From assembly GCA_930367215.1 (NCBI GenBank), contig OV884060.1, positions 99,658,151 through 99,722,150 of the forward strand: a DNA stretch of 64,000 bases, given 5' to 3'. The notes under the pieces are model-generated. The model was not told where the DNA came from and did no database searches. It worked only from the letters and a program-made list of their open reading frames with translations. Shown here in pieces: positions 21,956 through 32,454 of this stretch. The stretch comes from Pollenia angustigena. Its lineage: Eukaryota > Arthropoda > Insecta > Diptera > Polleniidae. How positions within the stretch are numbered: the stretch's first letter is position 1; each line of letters opens with the position of its first letter. The position numbers were made by a program, and so were the translations under genes.

Positions 21956-23574
21956 GCAACGAAAACTTAATTTAAGTAACTATAGAATTAAATAAATTTT
22001 GTTTTAAGCTGTACCTAAGTAAATTTTTGTTCGCTTTAAGTCATAAATTTTCGGTGAAACCATGCCACACATGGTTCAGGCCATATTTTCGGGTGATTTA
22101 GTAAATAATTATTTTCGTGTAATTTAAAGAAATCTAAATATCTACGCAAATTATCTTTCTAGTGTTTAAAAGCATTAGCAAACCATTTTTCGAATTGTAG
22201 ACCGCAGCGTTGGCAAACCATTACGATTTCCTGTAGGGTCTCATCAATAATTCAGATTTTGATCGCATTTTTTTATCTTGGAAAACGAGAATCATTATGA
22301 TTTGACAAACACAAAGGAAAAGATGGACGCCTTATGTGGAACAATAAGCTTGGAATCGGATTCCAAGCAATAGAAGCATCCGTAAATTAAAAAGTTTACT
22401 ATCTTGCGGTATTATCATGCTACATCATGTCAAATCCTTTTTTATCATTACAAACGTCAATAGAAAAAAATTTATTTGTCAAGTATCAGTCTAGCAATTT
22501 TAAGGATTTTTCGGTTTCGTTTCAAGATATTTTTGAATTTTTCAAACAAACTAGCTCCTTTAAAAGCGCTTTGTGCTTGTATTAATTTTTTGTTTATTAT
22601 TGCTATTCCTTTTTTAGTAATCTTTATTTTAAGCCGAAACCCCACAACAAATTGCAAAGAAGAACAAGAAGTATCGTTGTGAGAACACAAGACAGACAAA
22701 AAAATATGTCCCCCGAAGCACTAAGAGAATTTTTTTTAATGTTTACCATAATTTTACTTCTTCGTCACTTTTAGTAGTTATACAGAAGATTTTGAAGTGC
22801 AGATAACTTAGGAATCGCATTATAGTCTTAAAAAATTAATTTTTCAATTGTAGTTTGTTTGACCAGTTGTTCAGATAGTTGTAACAGTTAAACAAAATCA
22901 ACAATAGCAAAATTGATAATTTCTTATATAAAACTGATTTAGACGATTTGTATTAATTTTCTAATAAAATCTGTTCTAAGTGCCACAAAAAAGAAGAAAA
23001 AGTAATGTAAAGGTTTTTCAATAATCTTAAGATAAAACTTGTAAGTATTCCAGTAGGTTCTTCTGGCATTTTTCATAACCTATTTTTTAGTATTTTAATA
23101 CCCTTCACTACGATAAATGAGTGCGGGTTTACTAATTTTGTCATTACTTGAAATATCTAAAATGTTTATATGATGGATCGTTAAGTATTTTAAGCCGATG
23201 TCTGTTGAAAGCCCGTTTATTTTGATTGTTTCTAGTTCTCCTAAGCAGTTCGATTTAGCCATGTCCGTCTGTTATAATCATGCTTACATCTTGGTGTCAG
23301 AGTGTATCTAAAGCAGTGTGGGATTGAAATCCAGCCAAAACGGTACAGTAGGAAAAGAATTATGCAACCTTATTTGAACCAACCTCCCCAAAATAAAAAA
23401 TTTATATTTCCACAAAAACATACTTTGGATTCAAGAAGAATTCTTGACAAAAGTACGAGAAAACAGTGGAAGGAAAAAACATGTAAAATCAATTAAAATG
23501 GATAATCATTCATGAAAAGCGAATTTCGATCTACTAAAGGTTAAAATACAATTTGGTTTAAGGATTGATGTTTG
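21956..23574. other. AT-rich stretch, no gene
   Basis: Short frames at 22472-22699 on both strands show no known domain. At about 23095-23280 a degraded repeat (ACCCTTCACTACGATAAATG then TTAGCCATGTCCGTCTGT) resembles a dispersed repeat I associate with fly intergenic DNA, but I cannot name it. Confidence 0.4.
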
Positions 23575-23880
23575 GCTATTGACGTCAGCAGTCGTCGATG
23601 GCTGCGGGTGTAAGACGGCAAATCCATCTGAGGAGATCGAGTGGTTGCGATCGAAACATGTCATGGTAACCTGCCGGCCAGGGTTCGAGCCCCGGCCACG
23701 GTCAAGAATGAAAGATTATCAATAACAATTTTAATTAATTAAATTAAAAATAATTTAATGAAAATTAAATTTGATGAACTTAAGCTAATTAAAAATATTA
23801 AAAATTTTGGATTAGAAAACCATAAATAGTTCAACAAAATAACCACAATACTAAATATTTGTATTTTGTTTACACAGTTT
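23575..23880 (+). mobile_element. tRNA-derived SINE, copy 1
   Basis: GGTTCGAGCCCCGGCC at about 23682 is a good RNA polymerase III box B within a T-arm-like stem. TGGCTGCGGG at about 23600 could be a weak box A. The body downstream (ATTATCAATAA, then AAAAATAATTTAATGAAAAT, then AAATTTGATGAACT) is repeated after a similar box B at 59328-59450. A tail fragment recurs at 24885-24960. This is not a functional tRNA, since no acceptor stem can be drawn. Confidence 0.6.
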
Positions 23881-24221
23881 CTACTTTTTGGCAAAATATT
23901 TTTTTTAGTTTACCATAAAGACATATTATTATTCCATTAAACAAATTTTTCACCGGCTTGATCCAACTTAGATTTATATGACGAGAGCTATACCATAAAA
24001 TTTTGTTATGAGTGACCCATAATATACCATAAGCCGAATGTAAAGCGTATGCCTAATACCTCTCAAACCGTAATTAATATTAATAATACTTGGAGGTCAG
24101 ATTTTAAAAATATAAGATGTAAAGTCAACTTTAAAAATAAATCTAATTTTCGGTTGAGGGTATTCTTACTTGTTTTATTTAAGACTTATTTTATGAATGA
24201 AGCTTCCGGCTAACTTGCTTA

Positions 24222-24463
24222 AGGCTGGATAACACTGTTATTCTTTGTATTAATACATTTCAAAAACTCAAGTAAGATGAGAAAGTGTGAATGCAATGTG
24301 TCACGAAAATGACAAGTATTATGAAAAAAGTATGACATCCCATACGACTTTATCGTTTTTTGAAAAATTTCTAAACAATAATTTCATGTGTGATGGTGTG
24401 AACACAAACTGTCATGTTAAATAAGATTAGAGACAAAGTACTATGGAATACGTAAGTAAGCCT
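24222..24463. mobile_element. TTA-flanked MITE, family IV, internally deleted copy
   Basis: TTA at 24219-24221 and 24464-24466. The left tip AGGCTGGATAACAC has ACAC at positions 11-14. The body is the inverse of the fuller copy at 25693-26045 and has lost the part next to its right tip. Confidence 0.75.
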
Positions 24464-24520
24464 TTATTATTTTACTTATTGTCTCTAAACAAAAATAATA
24501 ATAAAATAAAATCGATTGTA

Positions 24521-24718
24521 CCATAGTATAGTAAGAACCAGCCAGGTTTTTTCATAAGGGAAAGTTTACTTAATTTACCCATGTAATGTCAAATTAATTT
24601 ATTTGATTTTTGACGCTTTTTTAATTTTTTCCATATTTTCTTTTGTTTGACGTTATATGGGTTTTGAAATTGAGAACAAAATTTCTTATGACTATACCTT
24701 GTACTTATTATACCATGG
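24521..24718. mobile_element. Small inverted-repeat element
   Basis: CCATAGTATAGTAAGAAC at 24521 is matched inverted by GTACTTATTATACCATGG ending at 24718. TCATAAG-like sequence occurs inside both arms. The target duplication is unclear. Confidence 0.45.
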
Positions 24719-24884
24719 ATAATACAAAAACTAGTAATTTAAAATTTGTCGAGCGATCCTGTAACAAAATTTTGTAAACATTTTTAATTTTAATATTAAT
24801 ATCTTTAAGTGACAAGAAATCTCGGTTCATTTTAAGAATATGTTATTTTTTTGTTATTATTCTTTATTTTAAGCAAAAAATTAA

Positions 24885-24960
24885 GCCTAATTAGAAATAT
24901 TAAAAATTTGGATTAAAAACCGTAAATAGTTCAACAAAATAACCACAATACTAATTATTT
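24885..24960 (+). mobile_element. SINE tail fragment
   Basis: GGATTAAAAACCGTAAATAG followed by TTCAACAAAATAACCACAAT repeats the 3' part of the SINE at 23575-23880 with few changes. Confidence 0.6.
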
Positions 24961-25102
24961 TCGTTAAAGTTTAAAGTTTTTAAAATTAATAAAAAAAAAA
25001 TAAGTCAAATTTGCTTGAACATTTTTTTTAATAAACATGATATACAGTTACTTTATAAAGATGAAGCACAACATGAATAAAAGCAGATTTATCAATACCT
25101 AA

Positions 25103-25609
25103 TGCTGGGTACACACTATGCAACACGTTTACGCAATCTAGTGAATTTGATTCATTTTCATTCATTTCAGATTGCATCAACATCAAAACGCTTTGATATT
25201 TTGAGGTTGCATTGAAACAGATTGCATGTAGGTTGCACCATGGTGGAATAAGCAGGTGGCATCGTTACGGCAACAAATACAACATTACAACAAATATGGA
25301 AATTATATCACCATTTACGTCAAAAAATAGTTTAAACAAAAATCAAAGCGTGCCGCTGAACGTGATGAAATAAATACATTTTTGGCCAATTTTTATTTAA
25401 TTATGGTCAATATCTTATTTATTTTAATTTAAAATTACCAGAAACTTTAATAAAATACAATAATCACAGCACAAAACGGGGACTTTTTGTAAACATAAAC
25501 AAAACTTTGACATAAACCTAGACAAACAATGCAAGTGCAAAAAATCGTCATCTGGCTTAGTGCTGCCACCTGTTTATTCCACCATGGGTTGCACTGTGTG
25601 TACTCAACA
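25103..25609. mobile_element. TAA-flanked MITE, family III, carrying a P-type element
   Basis: TAA at 25100-25102 and 25610-25612. Tips are TGCTGGGTACACAC and the inverse of GTGTGTACTCAACA. The 151-bp copy at 56557-56707 shows the uninterrupted form. An 8-bp-TSD element (25239-25586) sits inside. Confidence 0.85.
25239..25586. mobile_element. P-type MITE with 8-bp duplication
   Basis: Tips CATGGTGGAATAAGCAGG and CATGGTGGAATAAACAGG (right end inverted), flanked by GGTTGCAC at 25231-25238 and 25587-25594. The tip resembles that of the Drosophila P element, CATGATGAAATAACATAAGG, and an 8-bp duplication is the P rule. It is 348 bp and non-coding, so non-autonomous. Confidence 0.75.
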
Positions 25610-25612
25610 TAA

Positions 25613-26143
25613 CACACAGTCTACAACAGACATGAAATGCTTAACATTAACAGTAATATGATGTTAGTGTTAAGTAAAGATTCATCATGTTAAGCCTAGA
25701 TTACACTATCTCACAAGCCTTACGTATTCCATAATACTTTGTGAGATAGAAATCTAATGAGTTTTGTTGCGACTGTCAAAAAATCTAATGTAACATGACA
25801 GTTCGTGTTCACACCATCTCACAAAGTATAAACACTCACACATGAAATAAAATGCAACCCTGATCCAATGAAAAGTATTATTGTTTTGAAATTTTTCAAA
25901 AAACGATGAAGTCGTATGGGATGTCAAACTTTTTTCTTAATACTTGTCATTTTCGTGACACATTGCATTCACACTATCACACTTTGTAATATTACTTGAG
26001 TTTTTGACATGTATTAATACAAAGTATAATAGTGTAATCTAGCCTTTAGAGGTTTTCTCATGTTATAACATGGTTGTTAATGCAAATGTTTTAACAACAC
26101 TTTTATAACATCATGTTATAATAGCAAATCATGTTAGTTGTAG
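25613..26143. mobile_element. Outer MITE enclosing a family IV copy
   Basis: CACACAGTCTACAACAGACA at the left and the inverse of AATCGCGTCTACAACTAACA at the right form the ends. TAA flanks the left, but only TAG the right. The AACATGATGTTAT-like interior is rich in inverted TTAACA/TGTTAA words. The family IV copy at 25693-26045 lies inside. Confidence 0.55.
25693..26045. mobile_element. TTA-flanked MITE, family IV, full copy
   Basis: TTA at 25690-25692 and 26046-26048. The tip AGCCTAGATTACAC is followed by the arm CTATCTCACAA, which is repeated inverted (TTGTGAGATAG) about 35 bases on. 353 bp, non-coding. Confidence 0.85.
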
Positions 26144-26364
26144 ACGCGATTTAGATCCGCTTTACTTAAAAATATTATAAGATATATTTTTATCCTCATA
26201 AAAAAGTTTAAGCGCATACTGTATGTATGACATTGTTTGCTTTTAAACCCGTTATTTTTTTCTTTGTTATGTGTTAGTTCATTTTCTGTACAAGTTAATT
26301 TCACAGTAGCAGAGTTTAAAATGAAAAAAATTATTCTCAATATTGTATTTCTGGCAAAAACAGT

Positions 26365-26470
26365 AAAATGAGAAATCGGTTAGAAATTTCCATAGAAGTC
26401 CTCAAAATTATAATAAATGTTTACGCACAAGGAAAATCCTATCGCGAAATTGGTGTCACTGTACAGAGGT
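26365..26470 (+). pseudogene. Possible Tc1-like transposase N-terminal fragment
   Basis: About 35 codons read LKIIINVYAQGKSYREIG followed by VTVQRS, which resembles the first helix-turn-helix of Tc1/mariner transposases (GKS-REIA pattern). Coding stops at the TTTA-rich junction at 26472. No catalytic part is visible nearby. The assignment rests on one motif. Confidence 0.4.
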
Positions 26471-26471
26471 C

Positions 26472-26530
26472 CTATACTTTATTTTTATTTTATTTTATTT
26501 ATTTATTTATTTGATGTTCCGTGCACAAGA
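26472..26530 (-). mobile_element. (TAAA)n tail of a minus-strand LINE fragment
   Basis: On the minus strand the sequence reads GGAACATCAAATAAATAAAT followed by AAATAAAATAA repeats, a LINE-like 3' end. No coding part was recognised next to it. Confidence 0.4.
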
Positions 26531-26825
26531 CTTAGAATCTCATATTGCAGTACAGAACTGAGCTTTTGTAAAATTGCAGGTTTTGTTATTAAAAACTTAA
26601 AAACTAATAAAATAAAAATATTACATATTTATTATCAATTTAAAATATTTTCAAATTGGAAACAAAAAACATAAAAACATAAACAAAAAATTTTTATATT
26701 TGTATGATCCTGAGTACATCTAAAACTTTTTAATGTGATTAAATTTTCATATTGTAAGTCTTTAATGTTTATGTGGTACATTATTGTATTTATTTTATTG
26801 TTTTTATAATTTTTAAATAGACAAT

Positions 26826-26864
26826 CCCTTGAAAAAGTCGACAAACAATCGACGAAACGTCGGG
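26826..26864 (+). ncRNA. Hammerhead-like remnant of a Penelope-type element
   Basis: CCTTGAAAAA is followed by the hairpin GTCGA-CAAACAA-TCGAC and then GAAACGTCGG. Hairpin plus GAAAC plus GTC has the layout of the hammerhead motif known in Penelope-like elements, but the CTGATGA box is degraded (CTTGAAA). Probably inactive. Confidence 0.4.
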
Positions 26865-27344
26865 AACAAAATATTGTAATTAAAAATTGAATTTTATTTA
26901 CATTGAAGAAATTTAGGCCCTATTAGCTTGACAAAAATAATATTCATAAATAAACAAAAAAAATTAAATTAAACTAAACTCAAATTACATGAAATAATAA
27001 TTTTTTGTCTATTTACCGGCAAGCAATGATTGTGAGTTCTTGTTTCTGTTTAAAAAAAAATAAAAAGAAAAAAACTAACCAGCAGAAATAAAAAACTTCA
27101 GCTTATGTTTTATTGTGTCTTTCCACAAGTGTAAACATGCGTTCACAAGTAAAGTGTTTTTGTAAAATAATATTGAAATACGTTTTTAGTTTTAGTAGTG
27201 GTAACTGTATAATGAGTATTTGCAACAATTAGGCTCTTTAGTGTTGATATTGTGCATAGTAACAAGGAGTTAGCGCTCAAGAAAATACAGATAGCACAAT
27301 TGTGATGATCAGACACAACATGACATTTTGATTTATGCTCACGT

Positions 27345-28375
27345 TTGTGCTACCTAATAATTTTACAGGGGAATTATGATGTTGGGGCAGTTTTAAAATT
27401 TTTTAACGATTCTGATGCTGACATCAGTGTTGATGATAATGTTACTAATGAAACATGGATCCCTTGCAATGTGAATACAGATGCACAAGAAAGTTATGAA
27501 AGCTCATGTAATCCAAACACTTTCCCTAACACGAATGACCAAACAAGTACACCAGTTAAGCAATCATACTCTTCCGACCACCCAGATACAGCGTAACTAT
27601 CATCAGTTTTTGGATCCAAAATAACAAACAGGCACGTTATATTGAAAAGTTTATCATTTCCGATAACTTTCATAACACCATTACAATATTTTGAAAGCTT
27701 ATTTCCAAAAATATACCGAGGAAGTTGTGAAACAAACTAAAATGTATGTATGTGTTGAGTAAACTGGTCATGGCGTTACGTACCAGCGATAAGAATGTAC
27801 TGGGCGAGTGGAAGCAAAATTACTGCTGTTTATAACTCCATGTCCCGCGATAATTTTTCACAGCTCCGTTCATATGCACATTTTGAAGATAACTCCACAC
27901 CACACTCGACAAATAAGTTTTGGAGAGTTCAACCAAAATATGGTGTTATGAATTGGCAACAGAAATCTCGAATTACTTAATTGATGGGCAGATTATATTT
28001 TTTTGGGAAGATATCTTGTACTTGAAGTAATTAAGCCAAACCACAATCCGTTGGGCTGAGAAATCTTGTATGTGCTACTACAAGAGTTGGCTTAGTGAAC
28101 TTTTAAATATTGTAGATTAAAGATTGGGGTATTGATGATGTACCGTTTATATCCATTAATATATATTTCGGACCGACTTTTTACACAAATACTACTGTTT
28201 GAAGCATTACACCAGATGGGTTGGTAGCAACAGGTACAAGTTAGCAAATATAGTGTAACATTCTCTTTGGACAAAGAAATGAGTCGGGGCGAATATCCCA
28301 ATTTACCAATATCGAAATTGAAGCTGTTTTGAAATGGAAGGACACATAGGCAGTGATAGTCAGTAAAATTGCTAG
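27345..28375 (+). pseudogene. piggyBac-type transposase, decayed
   Basis: Pieces in several frames match the order of a piggyBac transposase. First is an acidic N-terminal segment (27345-27596). Then come RMYWASGSKITAVYNSMSRD and FSQLRSYAHFEDN (27795-27980), KPQSVGLRNLV (about 28035), DGLVATGTS (about 28212), MSRGEYP (about 28280) and VLKWKDT (about 28345). Stops and frameshifts separate them. The catalytic Asp residues cannot all be placed. No inverted repeats or TTAA ends were found. Confidence 0.7.
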
Positions 28376-28460
28376 TAGTGAGATATGCTATCAGTGCGGG
28401 GGTTGCGATTTAAATTCCCGCCGGAGACTGGTCTCCTGCAGACAAGCGTAGGGCTCCTCG
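28376..28460 (+). mobile_element. Possible tRNA-derived SINE fragment
   Basis: GGGGTTGCGATTTAAATTCC CGCC looks like a stretched box B, next to a GGAGACTGGTCTCC palindrome and an AGTGCGGG segment. It follows directly on the piggyBac remnant. No second copy occurs in the window, so the call is weak. Confidence 0.3.
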
Positions 28461-29699
28461 GGATTAGCATAGGGGGAAAAAAGTAAATGTGGAAAGGATC
28501 CTATAAGAAAAATTAGTAGATAGAACAAAAACTTGAAACTCCTTTGATTAAATTCTTTATTTCTTATAAGGTAGTAAAGTATCTGCATTTTTTAAGTTTA
28601 ATAACCGCTAGAAAAGTTCCAAGCTATGTTTTATCATTTCGAAGATTCTTTGCAGATATTGACCTAGACCGCACAATTGTGCGATGTCCTGTTTACCAAA
28701 AAGGACCCTGTAGGAATATTTTATGGGTCTATCTTATACAAAATACAAAAATATTTTGTTTGATTTTAATGATTTAGGTTAATTTGAAAGCAATTTAAAG
28801 CTTGGGTCTGAAAGGGTTAATAGTGTCGTATTAAAATGAAAACACAAAAACTATTTTAGGTTAGAAAATATACAAATTTTTGCTTGTTTATTTAGCGAAT
28901 TTATATTTGTAACAATATTGAAAATAACAGTCGGAAGACGGTTGTGACTACGTTGTTAATTTGTGAATCCAACATTGTAAATTTAAATTTACAGTACTGT
29001 GACAACACTAAAAAGAAGAGTCGGAAGACGCACATTTGGCGTTATCATTTTAATATTGTGACAACATTGTAAATTTGGTAAACAGTACGTTGTATTGATG
29101 TTGATAGTACCCCCTGCAACGTCGACACAGCGTCGTGGTGATTGTCTTTTTCAGCCTGGGTAATTTTAAAGTCAACGTCAACTGTTCTGTCGTATTTCTC
29201 CATTTCAAATTTTTGGACTCATTCCCTTTATCCACTGAACGACTCATATGTTGAAGAGTACTACATAGTATTTTTAATACTACTTAAAAATAATAATAAT
29301 AAGCAAATACTTGTGCTACAGGTATTTAAAATGGAAAATAGGTACCTAAAAATTTTTTTGGGAATATAGGTACTTAAAATTCAAATCGACGGTCCCATTC
29401 TATAACATGCTAAGTCGACATAGCATGTTTTACTAGGAATAACATTTCTAAATTCATTGTTTGCAAATTTAGATTCTGTCAAATTTTGATGGTAATCGGA
29501 CTATCCCATCAAAAGTTATAAACAAAAATGTACTTAGCATAATTTTAGCATGTTTATTTTATTTTTTAAACTTTATATAGCTTTATTTTTTTCTTCTCTA
29601 TTAATTATCTTTTTTTTTTAATGATTTATTTTTTCTTCCAATCTTTCAATTGATAAATCAGATTGCGTTGCTGTTAGGTTTGGTTTTTATTTAAATTGC
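28461..29699. other. AT-rich stretch, no gene
   Basis: GTCGGAAGACG occurs at about 28931 and 29021, each near TGTGACAACA-like words, which suggests a short old duplication. AACATGCTAAGTCGACATAG (about 29404) starts a small palindrome. No coding region is supported. Confidence 0.4.
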
Positions 29700-29706
29700 T
29701 ATTTCG

Positions 29707-30036
29707 ATGAACAATTTTGTTAGCATAAGACAAAATTCCAAAGATGCGACGTTTAATATGGTTAAAATATTGGCAAGACAAAAGCAAGGTGTACAAATCT
29801 GCCATATAAACGCACAAAGTTTATTGTGTAAAATTGATGAATTTCGATTTATTTGCGAAAATTCCAATGTTGACCTTGTGTGTGTTTCTGAGACCTGGCT
29901 CACTGAATCAATTCCAGATAGTCTGATAACCCTTCATGGCTATAAAGTATTTAGATTTAATAGGAGCAGGTGTGGTGCAGGTGGAGTGGCTATATTTGTA
30001 AAAAATAGTATCACATGCGAATTTTGTTTTAAGGCA
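29707..30036 (+). pseudogene. CR1-type ORF2, endonuclease N-terminal part
   Basis: The open frame has ICHINAQSLLCKIDEFRF and CVSETWLTES, which carry the catalytic Asn and Glu of the endonuclease, and then GAGGVAIFVKN. It runs in frame up to TGTTTTAAGGCA (30025-30036), the left duplication of the 229-bp insert. It resumes in the same phase at 30278 with KQTDIIEYIF. Confidence 0.8.
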
Positions 30037-30265
30037 TTGGTGTCCACAATTGTGAAAATCAATTCACACACATTCTTCACACGCATTCTTGCGTTCTTTC
30101 ATTTAGTCCACGAGAGTACACAATTCAGTCCTCGATAATCAAGCGACGAGTGCACATGCGGCGGATGCTTACATAGTTTTTGTATTTTTGTTAAGAATAC
30201 TTGTCTCTTTATTAACTGATACTAATAAAAAGCAATAGAACCACAATTTACATTTTGAACATCAC
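30037..30265. mobile_element. 229-bp insert with 12-bp target duplication
   Basis: The exact repeat TGTTTTAAGGCA lies at 30025-30036 and 30266-30277. The insert begins TTGGTGTCCACAATTGTG and ends ATTTTGAACATCAC. There are no clear inverted repeats, no A-tail and no box A/B. It contains CTAATAAAAAGC, a possible polyadenylation signal. Its class is unknown. Confidence 0.7.
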
Positions 30266-30277
30266 TGTTTTAAGGCA

Positions 30278-31952
30278 AAACAAACCGACATTATTGAATA
30301 TATTTTTACCGAAATCTCATTATTTGGAAGAAAATTACTAGTTGGATGCGTTAATAGACCCAAATTTAACATACCTTTTGACAATTTTATCGAAATTTTG
30401 ACCATGCCCGTACAAAGTGATATTAGGTGACTTGCCGTACAAAGTGATATTAGGTGACTTCAATCCAAATCTTCTCAAAGAATCGACTCTTAGGGAAAGT
30501 ATGGAATCAATAGGACTTTCGCCTACCAATCTTTCAATGCCAACACATTTTACAACTCTTAATAGTACATTGATTGATAATATATTTGTGAGTGACCCAT
30601 CTAAAGCCGCTTTATATGATCAAATCTCTGCTTCGTGATTTTCCAAACATGATTTGGTATTTTTAATGTATGATTTTTTGCTACAACAGGAGGATCATTA
30701 CCGGGATTTTAAAAACGTAAACTACGACTTGCTATATGAAAGTTTATTTTCTTTTAATTGGAATAGAATTTACTTTATGAGTTCTGTTGATGATCATCTA
30801 GCATTTTTAGAAAACAATATTCTATCCCTATATGATGAAACTGTGCCTTTAATAACGAAAAAATTTACATGTAAGAACAAACAGAGGTTCATTAAAAACA
30901 TTGAGCAATCCATACAACGTAGGGATTTGGCTTACTCTAGATGGAAACGTTTTAGATCAGCAGGCATTAGGGATAAATTCCGCTCTGCTAGAAGAAATGT
31001 AAATAATCAAATAAGACTGGCTAAGTCCAACTATTATACTAAACGGTTTAGTTCTGCCATTGACTCTAGAAACAAATGGAAAACCATTGGAGACATTGGT
31101 TTCGGAAAAGCTGTTAAAACTAATAGGTGTACCATCGATGCTGATGAACTCAATAATATATTCACCAATATACCATCGGTTTCTGCAAATAATGTGATAC
31201 CAAACATTACTACTTTTAATAATAACTCGAGTTCTAAAGAAAATTCTTTCCAGTTTTCTTGTGTTTTCTGGCTAGGTTGAGGTTTTGTCTTGCTTTTCAT
31301 TGGTTAAATCCAATGCTGTGGGTTTCGACAATATACATCCTTATTTTATTAAAATTCTCTTACCATTACTACTGCCATTCATAACTCACCTTTTTAATTC
31401 AATTATAACTTCTAGTTCCTTTTCTACAAAACGGAAGCACGCAAAGGTTAAACCACTATCAAAGTCTATCACGGAATATCGTCCAATAGCAATTCTAAGT
31501 TTGCTTTCAAAAATTATGGAAAAGATTTTGCATTTGCAAATGAGTGCCTACTTACATGGAAATCGTTTAATATCCGATAAACAATTGGGGTTTCGTCCCA
31601 GCCACAGCTGTGTAACTGCACTGATTGACGTGCCTGAGAATATAAGACGCGAACTCGATAATGGTAAAACTAATTTCTTGATACTTCTCGACCATTCCAA
31701 GGCATTTGACACTGTAAACCATGAAACTTTATGCATGAAATTGAGACATTTTTTCAACTTTTCATCCTCATCAACTAAATTAATATCGTTATATCTTTCT
31801 GATAGAAGTCAATCCGTACACGTTAATAACACTATTTCAAATCCAATAACACTCACAAAAGGTGTGCCACAGGGATCGATTCTAGAACCCCTCCTTTTTT
31901 CAGTTTATGCTAATGATTTACCACAGCAACTTACTTATTGTAAAATGCATAT
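30278..31952 (+). pseudogene. CR1-type ORF2, endonuclease end and reverse transcriptase
   Basis: Motifs in order: LLVGCVNRPKFN, VILGDFNPNL (about 30432), SKHDLVF, VKSNAVGFDNIHPYFIK (about 31300), YRPIAILSLLSKIMEK, LLDHSKAFDTVNHE and GVPQGSILEPLLFS. A 27-bp unit (CCGTACAAAGTGATATTAGG TGACTTG) is duplicated in tandem at about 30409-30461. A stop splits the frame at about 30638 and a frameshift lies near 31275. Coding breaks off at TGCATATG (31952) just before the YADD box, which lies at 38346. Confidence 0.82.
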
Positions 31953-32454
31953 GGGTAATTCCAAAGTGTTGAACGTGACAGTCGTACGCATCAAAAATGC
32001 AATAACATTTTAAGCAAAAAATATTTTTACGTTTTCTTTACCCTTAAATTAAAGCACTAAGTAAGCACTGTTATCTATGCTAAAGTTTATGGAGGGCGCG
32101 ATTCTAGGTCAAAGATAATGGCAAAAGAAGAAGCGGGTCGAACGTGAAAAAAACAGAAGTAGTTTTTTTGGCCATGTATAAAAAGGCGTAATTCAGCGCA
32201 ACCTGGCACAATTTTTTAGTCAAACTACTTTCAGAATTTTACGTAGCAATGTAACATTAAAATTTCTTCACAGTTGTCACATTTGCTTTGAACTATCAAC
32301 ATCATACAAAAGTGATCGCATCGTATTTGCTCTTTGTTCTTTTTAAAAACTAAAACAATAACAAATTGTTCTGTTATATTTAAACTAACGGAATCAACTA
32401 AAAAAAGGAAAAAAAAAACATATTGTACATGTTTATCTCATACCGGAAAAAAAC

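Noticed and set aside
22472..22699. 68-75 codon frames on both strands
   Set aside because: No domain, no repeat copy and AT-rich composition; chance frames.
23595..23705. A tRNA gene
   Set aside because: Box B is good but no acceptor stem or anticodon arm can be formed, and the sequence recurs as a repeat; called a SINE.
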